DNA from: Thiosocius sp963808165
Lineage (GTDB): Bacteria; Pseudomonadota; Gammaproteobacteria; Chromatiales; Chromatiaceae
Reading direction: 5' to 3'
NCBI GenBank assembly: GCA_963808165.1
Contig: CAWEET010000005.1
Coordinates: 124,001-188,000 of the forward strand
DNA length: 64,000 nt
Numbering within the stretch: the first letter of the stretch is position 1; each line of letters opens with the position of its first letter. The notes below the pieces were generated by a model. It did no database searches, was not told where the DNA came from, and saw only the letters and a program-made list of their open reading frames with translations. Made by a program: the position numbers and the translations under genes. Positions 43,351 to 52,970 of the stretch are shown in pieces.

Positions 43351-46304
43351 GATCCTGGTATCTCCTGCATATTGACCGTCTGGTTCAATTTGCCCTGCAG
43401 CGACTGGTCCATTGCACTCAGATAGGCCGTGCCCTGGCTGTCGCGGCTTTCCAGGAAAGGCCGGAGCTGGAACAGCTGCAGCTTGCCGTCGAGAAAGCCG
43501 AACTCGATGTCCGCCGGTGCCGGATTGCCGTCATCGTCGGTAATCGGCGGGAACCGGCTGGGCAGATCCTTTGCCAGCGTGATCAGTTGCTTGATCTCGT
43601 CCGGTTTGAGCACACTCGCGTCACCGCTGACCGGTAGCTTGTCGACCCCGCCGCTCGCATTGGGCACGCGACGCCACACGGCCGTGGCGCTGGCCAACAG
43701 ACGCACCGACCCGTCGCGGGTATCGATACGCAGCGATTCGGCGGATTGGCCGTCGACTGCGCCGCCGACGCCCTCGTTGACCGCCACGGACAGCACGGCC
43801 TTGTCTCCGGTGTCGATATCCTGGGTGACCAGCACACCGGACTTGTCGTTGGGCACTGACTTGAGTAGCAGCACCGCCGGGTAGACGTGCTCGGGCTGGT
43901 CCATCAGAGACTGGCGCCAGGCGAATGCGCGCGCGGTAAACGGCGATGCCCAAACCTTGGGTATGGCCTCGAGCAGATTGTCGAAACCGACGACGTTCGG
44001 CAATGTCAGGTTCAGGCCGGCACCGGTGAATCCCGGGAGGTCCTCGACGTTGGTATCCGAGCGAACAAAGACACCGTAGCTGCCCGCGGGCCCAATATTC
44101 TTCTCCAGGGCCTGTTTCAGGCCATGACGAAAATCGTCATCCAACCGGGCGTTCAGAATCAGCTCGTAGAGCTCGGAGCGAAACTGCTCGGTCTGCTCCT
44201 CACGCGTATCCGAGCCCGCCGGCAACTCGTGGAGACGCTGATACTCGGACACCATCCACTCATACACGGTCTGGCCCGAGCCCTTGTAGGGCTTATCCAG
44301 AATCGTTTCGCGGAACAAGCCGAAGGGTATCGCGACACCCGGAGCGACTGCATCTGGGAAATGCTGTCGCAACTCGCCCAGCTTCGCCGCCTTGGGGCCG
44401 ACAATACGGCCTGAGTCTCCAGCCCGCAGATCGTCGAGGCTGACAAACTCTTTCACGTCGAGATCCAGCTTTTCGAGATCGGGTCTGATCAGGTTCTTCT
44501 GTCCCTCTGCTGCGCGGTCACCGAAGACGGTATCCCAGCGGGCCCCGTCATCGGCGAGCTCCACCAGCCCCGCGGGACTGACCGCCATCACGACGGGTTT
44601 CCCATCGCGCGAATCGAACTGCGATATCAACTGTTCGTCCACACTGACATTCGGCACCCCGAGGTTGCGCGCCAGCAGCTGGATATGTGACAGCGGATTG
44701 CCTTCCCCCGCCGTCATGATGCCGGCGATCGGAGGCAGGTCGGAAACGGTCTCCGGCAACAGGTAGATGCCGTCGGCCCGGAACGCATCCGCCCGGGCGA
44801 GGTCTGCCCGCGCGTGCAGCACGCCGCGCGCCAGCCCCGGGTTGAGTGCGCGGAAACCAACACCGATCTTCTTGCCGAACAGGCTGTGAGTCACTCCGGC
44901 GAGCTGGTTGGCATCGCGCTGCAGGGTGTCCAGCGTCTGCGAATAGAACAGCAGCGGGCTGCCGCGCAACTGGTCCTGGATGAACAAAACAGCGTTCGGT
45001 TCGATGTCGGCCAGCTTCTGCATCGACTCGTAGAACTGGAAGCGCAAACCCTGGGTACCCCACCCCGGCACCCTGCCAAGATAGCGCAGATCATCCATGT
45101 AGTGCGTCAAGGGGAGGTTTGTCTGGCCCAACTGCCCCAGGGTCTCTTTCAGCGCGCTGCGCTCCCGCGCATTGATCATGCCAGTGCCATAGGCACTCTG
45201 CACCGCAGCGGCAAGCGTGTCGACGCGCTGTTGCCGGGTCGCATTGGCCAGCTCATCCCGGATAGCGGCGCTGGCGCGAAAGTTCTCGGCCTCGATCTCC
45301 AGGCCCAGATCCATCACGGTCAGGCGTGCCGAGGGCTGCCTTATGCGCGGCATTGCATCGCGCAAATCGGCCAGCAGGGCGGAAGTCACCTGGTATACAT
45401 TGCGGTCTGACGGGTCTTGTTCGAGCGCCTTTGCGGCATCCCGAAGCAGCTTTTGCAGCCAATGAGCGGCGGTAAACCGGGCAGCCGATTTCTTCAAGCG
45501 TTTGTCCAACGGTTCGGACTGATAAACCCGGTCGATGTCGATCGCAAGTTCTTCGTACTGTTTGAGCAGGGCCGGATCCTTCACTCCGGCCGCGTAATCG
45601 CGTACCAGCTGCGCATCGGTCTTGTCGGGTGCGCCGTGTATCTTGCTACGTATGTTCGTGAAGCCTGGATCCTGCTCGGAGAGCGACGCTGACAACTGGC
45701 GGACCTTCTGGGCCGAGGCGGTAGTCTTGCCATGCGGCAACAGGCGTGCGCCGATGCGCAGGGAGGGGTAACGCAGCCCGATCCATTCCGGCTTGCCTGC
45801 CAACTCGACCAACAGATCCCGGGCCGCCGCACGTTCATCCTCTTCCTGAATGGCACCGCGGTAGAATTGGGCCCGGCGCATGATCCAGCCGTTGTCGACC
45901 GCCATCAGAAACCGCTCGATCAGCAGTTGATTCCAGGTCTCGACGAAGTCGGCTCGCGCAGTCAGTTCCTTGGGGTCCGAACCGGCCAGCAGTGTTGCGA
46001 TGAGGTACCCCTTGGCACGAAGCTCAGCGGTTTTCTCGCTCCACTCCCCGTGCTGATAACCACCGCCATGCGGAACGCAGGCAAACGACTTCGGCGGCAG
46101 CACGCTGCCGTCTTTGCAGAACCAGCGAATGCGCTCGAAGGGGCCGCGTTCGCGGTTCTTCATCTCTTCGATCCATTGCTTGTACTGTGGATTCACCGGT
46201 TCGAAGCCGGCGTCACTCTTGGCCAGTGCAGCGTTGCCCAGCAGCACGACCACACCTGTCGCAATCAGGTTTCGAAATAAATGTTTCTGCATAAATTGTT
46301 TCAT
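43347..46304 (-). CDS. Exported glucan-water-dikinase-like PEP/pyruvate-binding-domain protein
   Basis: 985 residues with signal peptide 1-28 (LIATGVVVLLGNAALA). Residues ~30-470 are helical with no family I recognise, with C63 and C76 near the start. Residues ~500-585 are a phosphohistidine swivelling domain (NPLSHIQLLARN, H540). Residues ~630-950 are a PPDK-type ATP-binding domain (GPKAAKLGEL, VRSDTNVEDLPGFTGAGL, DIEFGFLDGKLQLFQLRP). The order His-domain then ATP-domain, without a PEP barrel, is that of plant GWD/PWD, not PpsA or PPDK. GWD transfers the beta-phosphate of ATP to glucan via phospho-His, giving AMP and Pi. Here the enzyme would act outside the inner membrane, where ATP is normally absent. 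Start lacks a strong ribosome binding site. Confidence 0.85.
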   Translation of the reverse strand: MKQFMQKHLFRNLIATGVVVLLGNAALAKSDAGFEPVNPQYKQWIEEMKNRERGPFERIRWFCKDGSVLPPKSFACVPHGGGYQHGEWSEKTAELRAKGYLIATLLAGSDPKELTARADFVETWNQLLIERFLMAVDNGWIMRRAQFYRGAIQEEDERAAARDLLVELAGKPEWIGLRYPSLRIGARLLPHGKTTASAQKVRQLSASLSEQDPGFTNIRSKIHGAPDKTDAQLVRDYAAGVKDPALLKQYEELAIDIDRVYQSEPLDKRLKKSAARFTAAHWLQKLLRDAAKALEQDPSDRNVYQVTSALLADLRDAMPRIRQPSARLTVMDLGLEIEAENFRASAAIRDELANATRQQRVDTLAAAVQSAYGTGMINARERSALKETLGQLGQTNLPLTHYMDDLRYLGRVPGWGTQGLRFQFYESMQKLADIEPNAVLFIQDQLRGSPLLFYSQTLDTLQRDANQLAGVTHSLFGKKIGVGFRALNPGLARGVLHARADLARADAFRADGIYLLPETVSDLPPIAGIMTAGEGNPLSHIQLLARNLGVPNVSVDEQLISQFDSRDGKPVVMAVSPAGLVELADDGARWDTVFGDRAAEGQKNLIRPDLEKLDLDVKEFVSLDDLRAGDSGRIVGPKAAKLGELRQHFPDAVAPGVAIPFGLFRETILDKPYKGSGQTVYEWMVSEYQRLHELPAGSDTREEQTEQFRSELYELILNARLDDDFRHGLKQALEKNIGPAGSYGVFVRSDTNVEDLPGFTGAGLNLTLPNVVGFDNLLEAIPKVWASPFTARAFAWRQSLMDQPEHVYPAVLLLKSVPNDKSGVLVTQDIDTGDKAVLSVAVNEGVGGAVDGQSAESLRIDTRDGSVRLLASATAVWRRVPNASGGVDKLPVSGDASVLKPDEIKQLITLAKDLPSRFPPITDDDGNPAPADIEFGFLDGKLQLFQLRPFLESRDSQGTAYLSAMDQSLQGKLNQTVNMQEIPGS

Positions 46305-46338
46305 GATTCTTGGCGTGATCCTGTTGGCGGGATAGTTG

Positions 46339-48555
46339 TCAGTCGACCCAGTGCAGCACATCACGAATGACCGACCAGCGTGGTTGGGCGCGGTCATCCT
46401 GTTTGCCCTGCACCCAGCGGCGGTGGAGTTGATCAATGGTCCCATCACTTTGCTTGAGATCTATCCACACGTTGAGAAAGTTCTCCAAAGCCTCTTCGCC
46501 CCTGGGCAGCGGCAGGGCGACCGGGAGTCTGTTGGTAAATGGCTCGGGCCTGGCGACAGCAAATTGCGGGTACAGTAAGCTCCACGCGGATGCTATCTCC
46601 GCCGGCAGTGCCATTGCATCAAGCTCATCCGAGTAGTTCTCGATATAGTCCTTCGGGGAATCCACCCGCACCAGTTCCAACCCGGGAAAGCGCGACCGAA
46701 GTCGCGCCTCGTAATAAGGGAGATGGTTGATGCCCATCCTCAGGTCTTGCAACTGCGCGATGGATTCCAGGCTGCGGAACTCGTTGCGCCGATGGTCTTT
46801 CACCAGAACCGAGCCACTCAGGCGAAGATAAGGAGCGGAATACCGATCCTGCAATGCAAACTCCGGGGTAACCAATATCCCTGTGCCCAGATCGCAGTAA
46901 CCGGCATTGAGTTGCTCGCCGATGTCCTGGCGCTCGGCCGGCACCATGGTGAGAGATACCTGCATGTCATGGGCAAGGTGGTGAAGCAACTCGATATCAA
47001 AACCGACCAGGTCCTCGGCCTCGTTGAAATAGGCAAACGGGAGATTGTCCGGCCAGTAACAAACCCTCAGCTCCCCCCTTGCCAAAATGGACTGCAGGCG
47101 ATTGCCTGCCGCTGGCAGTGCCGGTGATTCCGGAGGCAACAGATGGACTACATCCGGCACCAGTCTGCTCATCAGCTGCATGCCCGCGATGATTTTGTCT
47201 TTGTCGTAGGTATTCTCTATCGTCAGCGAAAAAAACACTCTCAGGCCTAGCGTGACCGACGCCAGCAGTATCGCCGTTATCACCAGGTAGCGCAAAATCG
47301 GCATCACGCTGACGCGCAGCAAACCGCTCATCGAGAATGCGCCCAGCAGGGTGAGCGTAATCGTGAACATCGCAGACAGCAGGGTGCCGAAGTGACTGTT
47401 GATGACGCTGGTCGCGGCAAACAGCTGGAACATGTCACTGGGTATCCGCATGATATCCAGCATGAACGGCAAGGCGAGGTTGACATTGGCGAACAGGCTG
47501 GCGATGCCGGTGCTCACCATCAATGGGTATGCGCTGATCTCGATCGGGTTGCTCGTGTACCATCCCGCAAACAGCACGAATGTCATCGTGAACAGCTTCC
47601 CCGCATGCGGGAAGTTGAACGAAACCGGGACTATGACCTCGACCGAGGATTCGGCCTCCTCCCGGTCCTGCGCATAACGGGCGATCATCTCCTTGCACCG
47701 CTCCACCAGGATCGGTAGTACGACGAACAGGCTGCTGGTGGCAAATGCGGTCACCAGCGCGTCTCGGGTGCCACCGACGACGTCCCGATAGCGCAGCGGT
47801 GTCAGCGCGACCACCAGCCCGGGCAATATCCAGAGCGACATGACAAGGGAAAATGCCACATAGGCCCAGATGAACACCTCCATTCGGTGCAGCTCGTCCA
47901 GGCCCATGGTCCCTGCCGCACTGGCAGCAATGGCGAACACCCCGATCGGCGTCAGCTTGACGATGAAATTGGCCACTCGCATCAAGGCATCGATCATGAT
48001 GTCCATGCCGTTGAGCAGAGACTCCTTGTTGCCGATGCCGATCAAGGCGACACCAATGGCGATGCTGAACAGGACCACCGCCGGTACCAGGTTGTTTGCC
48101 AGTGCATGGAAAGGGTTGGCCGGTATGTACAGGCCGAGGAAATCGATTTCTTCGCGAGACTCGCTGTGCAAACTACTGAAGAAGGTGGCGCTTTCCCAGT
48201 CCGGGAAGGTGAAGGGAAACATGAAGACCACTGCCAGGCTGACGGCCCACAACAGAATCAGCAGCAGACCGACCTTCTTTGCGAGCCTGAGAGCCTCTTG
48301 ATAGCTCAGGCGTCCCAGCCCGACGATCAGCGATAACATCACGTACGGCAGCACTGTCATCTGCAATAGCGCAATCCAGGCTTCGCCGACGACCTCCAGG
48401 AAACCCACCATCTCGCCGAAAAAAAGTCCGCAGGCGATGCCGAGAGCAAGACCGATCAGGATCATGCCGGAAAGCCCCGGTCTGAGGATCGATTGTTTCC
48501 CCCACTGTGACAATTTGGCCAAACCCTTCTGCTCTCGTGAAACCTTCGGACCCAT
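46339..48555 (-). CDS. Dicarboxylate/amino acid:cation symporter fused to a solute-binding domain
   Basis: 738 residues. Residues ~25-~450 are a GltP/DctA-type DAACS symporter (LLQMTVLPYVMLSLIVGL, FIVKLTPIGVFAIAASAAG, ATSSLFVVLPIL, and a serine-rich-like reentrant region). An extra helix (~430-455, YLVITAILLASVTLGLRVFF) should place the C-terminus in the periplasm, where residues ~475-720 form an SBP_bac_3 amino-acid-binding domain (RGELRVCYWPDNLPFAYF, DLVGFDIELLHHLA). Start 48555 has GGAGGG nine bases upstream. It is first in the operon, 34 bases before the dikinase gene. Confidence 0.88.
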   Translation of the reverse strand: MGPKVSREQKGLAKLSQWGKQSILRPGLSGMILIGLALGIACGLFFGEMVGFLEVVGEAWIALLQMTVLPYVMLSLIVGLGRLSYQEALRLAKKVGLLLILLWAVSLAVVFMFPFTFPDWESATFFSSLHSESREEIDFLGLYIPANPFHALANNLVPAVVLFSIAIGVALIGIGNKESLLNGMDIMIDALMRVANFIVKLTPIGVFAIAASAAGTMGLDELHRMEVFIWAYVAFSLVMSLWILPGLVVALTPLRYRDVVGGTRDALVTAFATSSLFVVLPILVERCKEMIARYAQDREEAESSVEVIVPVSFNFPHAGKLFTMTFVLFAGWYTSNPIEISAYPLMVSTGIASLFANVNLALPFMLDIMRIPSDMFQLFAATSVINSHFGTLLSAMFTITLTLLGAFSMSGLLRVSVMPILRYLVITAILLASVTLGLRVFFSLTIENTYDKDKIIAGMQLMSRLVPDVVHLLPPESPALPAAGNRLQSILARGELRVCYWPDNLPFAYFNEAEDLVGFDIELLHHLAHDMQVSLTMVPAERQDIGEQLNAGYCDLGTGILVTPEFALQDRYSAPYLRLSGSVLVKDHRRNEFRSLESIAQLQDLRMGINHLPYYEARLRSRFPGLELVRVDSPKDYIENYSDELDAMALPAEIASAWSLLYPQFAVARPEPFTNRLPVALPLPRGEEALENFLNVWIDLKQSDGTIDQLHRRWVQGKQDDRAQPRWSVIRDVLHWVD

Positions 48556-48796
48556 TCTACTCATCCCTCCGCCCGCTGGGACCTCCGAGCAGGCATCCCG
48601 CGTCCTTGGCCCGAAACGCAGCTGGAGGCCCCGCCTCAATGATCTGCAATCAGCCGGTCGGGAGAACCCGAACGGTGTCGCATTGAAACGACCAGGCGGA
48701 GTCTGTGAACTGTCGCCGGGCGTGCGACCGGCTTGACGCCCTGCACGACCTCGATGACCCATGGCATACGGGTGTCGACAGGCGTATTTTTGGCTA

Positions 48797-49828
48797 ATGA
48801 GACCCTGCGCATATTTCGGTCGACTGCTGCCAGCCCTTGTGCTGCTCACGCTGGCAGGGTGTGGGCCGCGCATCCCGCCAGCGGTTCCGGTCGAGCCGCT
48901 CCCGCCGATTTCCGCTGCCAAATGGGGGGAGATCACGGAAGAAATATGGGTCGCTTCCTCACTCGCTCGGGCCGAAGCGGAGGTCTTCGCGAGAGAGGCC
49001 ATGCAGCGATGGATGATGCGGGTCCGGGAGGAGACCGAGAACCAGTTCGTGCCCTGGTATACGGGTTACTGGGCTCAGCAGTGGATCGGCGTGAAGACCG
49101 GTTGGTACGAGATAAACACCCCAGACGGCGAGGCGGGTGTCGATGACTACCTGGTCGCATATCTGCAGGAACGATTCGACGAACTCGTGCTCGAACCGGC
49201 CGGCGAGGGGGGCAATCCGCGGACGATCACAGAGCAGTCGGCTGCGCTCTATGTGCGGCTGTTGTCGGAACAACTGCAGTGCCTCCCGGGGGTATACGCG
49301 GTCCCGCCGCAGTCGCTGCGGGAAAGGCTGGAACGGATTCCGCTGATCGTGTTGCCGGGCAGTCCGCCCAGCCGTGTCGCCCTGTCCCGTGTCATGCAGC
49401 CCAATGATCTGTCTGCGGAGGCCGCCTATCAGGCCCTGCTGGCCCGAACTGCCTCGGTCGCCGGCGCAGAAGAGGTTTCCTCGAGCGGAGAACACCTGCA
49501 GGAGGTGGCCGAGGACGCAGTGGCCCGACTGGTGGCCGAACTGCCGGTGCGTGCGGGCGGGAGCGCCGCGGCACTGGTCGTCGGTCAGGCGCTCGGAACG
49601 TTCATCTCTGCCGGTGTTATCGCCTGGAGCGCCATTTCTCATGACCTGAAAAGGCCGGAAATCGAATCTCAGCTGCGGGCAGCGCTCGGTGACGGGCTGG
49701 ATGGCATGTGGCAGGCGCTGATGGAGGACCCGCAGACGGGTGTGTTGTATCCGGTCAATCACATGAGTCAACAGATAGAGACGGCATTGTTCCCCGTCAT
49801 CCAACGCCAACCTGCGCTGCCCTTCTGA
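48797..49828 (+). CDS. Lipoprotein of unknown function
   Basis: 343 residues with a lipoprotein signal (LPALVLLTLAGCG). The mature part is mostly helical with many Glu/Arg, and a hydrophobic stretch near 255-280 (AAALVVGQALGTFISAGVIAW) that could be membrane-inserted, before a C-terminal ~60 residue tail (IESQLRAALGDGLDGMWQAL). No known domain is seen. It is divergent from the symporter operon and could share regulatory sequence with it. Confidence 0.65.
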   Translation: MRPCAYFGRLLPALVLLTLAGCGPRIPPAVPVEPLPPISAAKWGEITEEIWVASSLARAEAEVFAREAMQRWMMRVREETENQFVPWYTGYWAQQWIGVKTGWYEINTPDGEAGVDDYLVAYLQERFDELVLEPAGEGGNPRTITEQSAALYVRLLSEQLQCLPGVYAVPPQSLRERLERIPLIVLPGSPPSRVALSRVMQPNDLSAEAAYQALLARTASVAGAEEVSSSGEHLQEVAEDAVARLVAELPVRAGGSAAALVVGQALGTFISAGVIAWSAISHDLKRPEIESQLRAALGDGLDGMWQALMEDPQTGVLYPVNHMSQQIETALFPVIQRQPALPF

Positions 49829-50140
49829 ATGGCAAGTTATTTGCCGGACAGGGCACTAGTGACGATGCGACAGCGCGCCGTCGAATACCATATGAAGCAT
49901 ATGATTGATAAGCGAAAACTGCTCCATCAGCCGGTCGCTCGCGGAGCGCTGGGCAGTCGCGCGAGAGGCACAGGGACGGGCCTGCCCGATGCCGGCGGAA
50001 GGTTGTAGCCGGCGCATCGAACGGACCGGTCGCTGGATTCTCTGTCTTCCGGACCCTGCCCCGTACTGGTGCGTGGGACCGGGTGCAATTCCCTGATTTC
50101 AATTGTAAAATCGCCGCCCCTTGGGAAATATATTTGGGTT
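49829..50140. other. Intergenic region upstream of miaB
   Basis: 312 bases without a gene. TAAAAT at 50106-50111 with TGCAAT 16 bases upstream (50084-50089) is a weak candidate sigma-70 promoter for the miaB operon, giving a leader of about 25 bases. No riboswitch or hairpin terminator stands out. Confidence 0.4.
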
Positions 50141-51496
50141 ATGGCGGGCAAGCTTTTTATTCGCACCTTCGGTTGCCAGATGAACGAGTACGATTCGCAG
50201 AAGATGCAGGATCTGCTGCGCGCTTCGCATGGGCTGGAATTGACCGACGACCCGGAACAGGCCGACGTGCTGTTGCTCAACACTTGCTCGATCCGTGAAA
50301 AGGCCCAGGAGAAGGTTTTTTCGCAACTCGGCGTGTGGAAGGACTGGAAGCGCGACCGGCCCGGTCTGGTGATCGGTGTCGGTGGCTGCGTGGCCAGCCA
50401 GGAAGGTGAGGCGATCCGCGAGCGCGCGCCCCACGTCGATCTGGTATTCGGCCCGCAGACACTGCATCGCCTGCCACAGATGCTGAACCGCGCGCAGGAA
50501 GGCCATGAGCCGACGGTCGACATCAGCTTTCCCGAGATCGAGAAGTTCGACCGGCTGCCCGAGCCGCGCGCGGAAGGGCCGAGCGCGTTCGTCTCGATCA
50601 TGGAGGGCTGTTCCAAATACTGCACCTTCTGCGTGGTCCCCTACACCCGCGGCGAGGAGATCAGCCGTCCGTTCGACGACGTTTTGGCGGAGATCGCGCA
50701 ACTGGCTGCCCAGGGCGTGCGCGAGGTCAATCTGTTGGGCCAAAACGTCAATGCCTATCGCGGGCGCATGCACGACGGTGAGACTGCCGACCTCGCGTTG
50801 CTGATCCGCTATGTTGCGGCGATTCCCGGCATAGACCGCATCCGCTACACGACCTCTCACCCGGTCGAGTTTTCCGACGCCCTGATCGAAACCTACGCTG
50901 ATGTGCCCGAACTGGTCAGCCATCTGCATCTACCGGTGCAATCCGGATCCGACCGTATCCTGCTGGCCATGAAGCGCGGCCACAGCGCCTTCGATTACAA
51001 ACAGAAAATCAAGAAGCTGCGTGCGGTTCGCCCGGATGTCAGCATGTCATCCGACTTCATCGTCGGTTTCCCGGGTGAGGCCGAGCAGGACTTCGAGCAC
51101 ACCATGCAGCTGATCGACGAGATTGGCTTCGACCATTCGTTCAGTTTCATCTACAGCCGGCGCCCCGGCACCCCGGCTGCCGACATGCCGGACGACGTGC
51201 CCCTGGCGCTCAAGCAGGCGCGCCTGGCGAGGTTGCAGCATGCGATCAACGACCACGCCCAAAAGATCAGCCGGGCGATGGTTGGTACGGTGCAGCGCGT
51301 GCTGGTCGAGCGGCCGTCACGCAAGGACCCGAATGAGTTCGCGGGTCGTACCGAAAACAACCGCGTGGTGAACTTCGTCGGCAGCGCCGAATTGATCGGA
51401 CAGTTCGTCGATCTGCGCATCACGGTGGCGAATCCCAATTCGCTGCGCGGCGTACTGCTTGCCGCGTCGCCCGCCGAGGTTGCGAGCGCCCGATGA
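50141..51496 (+). CDS. miaB: tRNA-2-methylthio-N6-dimethylallyladenosine synthase
   Basis: 451 residues, standard MiaB. The N-terminal UPF0004 domain begins FIRTFGCQMNEYDS and carries the Cys residues of the auxiliary 4Fe-4S cluster. The radical SAM cluster motif is CSKYCTFC, and a C-terminal TRAM domain (ERPSRKDPNEFAGRTENNR) contacts tRNA. It methylthiolates i6A37 in tRNAs reading UNN codons. First gene of the conserved miaB-phoH-ybeY-corC-lnt group. Confidence 0.97.
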   Translation: MAGKLFIRTFGCQMNEYDSQKMQDLLRASHGLELTDDPEQADVLLLNTCSIREKAQEKVFSQLGVWKDWKRDRPGLVIGVGGCVASQEGEAIRERAPHVDLVFGPQTLHRLPQMLNRAQEGHEPTVDISFPEIEKFDRLPEPRAEGPSAFVSIMEGCSKYCTFCVVPYTRGEEISRPFDDVLAEIAQLAAQGVREVNLLGQNVNAYRGRMHDGETADLALLIRYVAAIPGIDRIRYTTSHPVEFSDALIETYADVPELVSHLHLPVQSGSDRILLAMKRGHSAFDYKQKIKKLRAVRPDVSMSSDFIVGFPGEAEQDFEHTMQLIDEIGFDHSFSFIYSRRPGTPAADMPDDVPLALKQARLARLQHAINDHAQKISRAMVGTVQRVLVERPSRKDPNEFAGRTENNRVVNFVGSAELIGQFVDLRITVANPNSLRGVLLAASPAEVASAR

Positions 51497-51529
51497 CGGC
51501 CGGTAATCCAATTCTCGCCGGAACAACCG

Positions 51530-52522
51530 ATGTCTGAGCATCCCGAATCGCTGGACCTGGTCCTCGAACCCGAGGACAACGAGCGCCTGCGCAATGTTTG
51601 CGGTGAACTCGACGAACATCTGCGCCAGGTCGAGCGGCGCCTCGGGATAGAGATCAGCAATCGCGGCAACAGCTTCCGGCTGCTCGGCGACCCGGGTGCG
51701 ATCGCTGCCGGGCGCGAGGTGCTGCAGGGCCTCTATGACGCCAGCGCCGAGGAGCCGCTGAGTCCGGCACGCGTGCACCTGTTCCTGCAGGATTCCGGCG
51801 TCGACGCGCTGCTCGACGAGGCGCCGGATGTCCCCGCATCGGTGATCAAGACGCGCCGTGGTCTGGTCCGTCCGCGCGGGCCGAATCAGGCGCACTACGT
51901 GCACAAGGTGCTGACCCACGACATCAATTTCGGCGTTGGCCCGGCCGGTACCGGCAAGACCTATCTGGCCGTTGCCTGTGCGGTGGATGCGCTGGAGCGC
52001 GACCAGATCCGCCGCATCCTCCTGGTACGCCCGGCGGTCGAGGCCGGGGAGCGGCTGGGATTTCTGCCCGGCGACCTGGCGCAGAAGATCGACCCCTACC
52101 TGCGCCCCCTGTACGACGCGCTCTACGAGATGCTTGGTTTCGAACGGGTGAACAAGCTGATCGAGCGCAACGTGATCGAGGTCGCGCCGTTGGCCTATAT
52201 GCGAGGCCGGACACTGAATGAGGCCTTCATCATCCTCGACGAGGCGCAGAATACGACCACCGAGCAGATGAAGATGTTCTTGACCCGACTCGGGTTCGGT
52301 TCGACGGCGGTGATCACCGGCGACATCACGCAGATCGACCTGCCGCGCGGTCAGAAGTCGGGTCTGCGCGAGGCCGCCGAGGTGCTCCGCGAAGTCGAGG
52401 GTATCAGCTTCACCTTCTTCAATGCCCGCGACGTCGTACGGCATGCCCTGGTGCAGAAGGTGGTGCAGGCCTATGAGCAGCACGACCGTGATTCGGACGC
52501 GGCAGATGGCCGTCGCGGTTGA
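51530..52522 (+). CDS. ybeZ: PhoH family ATPase (YbeZ)
   Basis: 330 residues. An N-terminal KH-like segment precedes the PhoH ATPase with GPAGTGKTYLA (Walker A), FIILDEAQNTT (Walker B) and GDITQIDLP. YbeZ partners the YbeY RNase in ribosome and RNA quality control. It is 33 bases after miaB and overlaps ybeY by 17 bases. Confidence 0.95.
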   Translation: MSEHPESLDLVLEPEDNERLRNVCGELDEHLRQVERRLGIEISNRGNSFRLLGDPGAIAAGREVLQGLYDASAEEPLSPARVHLFLQDSGVDALLDEAPDVPASVIKTRRGLVRPRGPNQAHYVHKVLTHDINFGVGPAGTGKTYLAVACAVDALERDQIRRILLVRPAVEAGERLGFLPGDLAQKIDPYLRPLYDALYEMLGFERVNKLIERNVIEVAPLAYMRGRTLNEAFIILDEAQNTTTEQMKMFLTRLGFGSTAVITGDITQIDLPRGQKSGLREAAEVLREVEGISFTFFNARDVVRHALVQKVVQAYEQHDRDSDAADGRRG

Positions 52523-52970
52523 GGTCCAGCTTGCTCTGCGCGATACGGACGTGCCCGACACGGACCGGATTGGCGACTGGGTGCGGGGTGCCTGGCTGGC
52601 GCCTGAGCAGGATGCCGAGGTCGTGGTGCGGGTCACCGACGAAGCCGAGAGTCGACAGCTCAACCATGAGTACCGAGGCAAGGACAGGCCGACCAATGTG
52701 CTGTCCTTCCCGTTTGGTCCGCCACCGCCCGGTATCGATCTCAGGCACGTCGGCGATCTGGTGATCTGCGCCCCGGTCGTCGCGCGCGAGGCGCGGCAGC
52801 AGGGCAAGTCGACTGAGGCACACTGGGCGCACATGGTGGTACACGGGATGCTGCACCTGCAGGGCTATGACCATCAGACCGACGAACAGGCCGGCAGCAT
52901 GGAACTGCTCGAAACCGAAATCCTGGCCGGGTTGGGATATCCGGCTCCTTATGTAGACGAGACGATATGA
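52506..52970 (+). CDS. ybeY: Endoribonuclease YbeY
   Basis: 154 residues. HMVVHGMLHLQGYDH gives the H-x3-H-x5-H zinc-binding triad of YbeY, and RGKDRPTNVLSFPF is the family signature. It acts in 16S rRNA 3'-end maturation and ribosome quality control. The start at 52506 (MAVAVEVQLAL) aligns with family N-termini; ATG 52473 would add 11 residues. ATGA overlap with corC. Confidence 0.95.
   Translation: MAVAVEVQLALRDTDVPDTDRIGDWVRGAWLAPEQDAEVVVRVTDEAESRQLNHEYRGKDRPTNVLSFPFGPPPPGIDLRHVGDLVICAPVVAREARQQGKSTEAHWAHMVVHGMLHLQGYDHQTDEQAGSMELLETEILAGLGYPAPYVDETI

Noticed and set aside
43347..46304. Annotation as phosphoenolpyruvate synthase
   Set aside because: The PEP-binding TIM barrel is missing, domain order is reversed and a signal peptide is present, so PpsA function is not supported.
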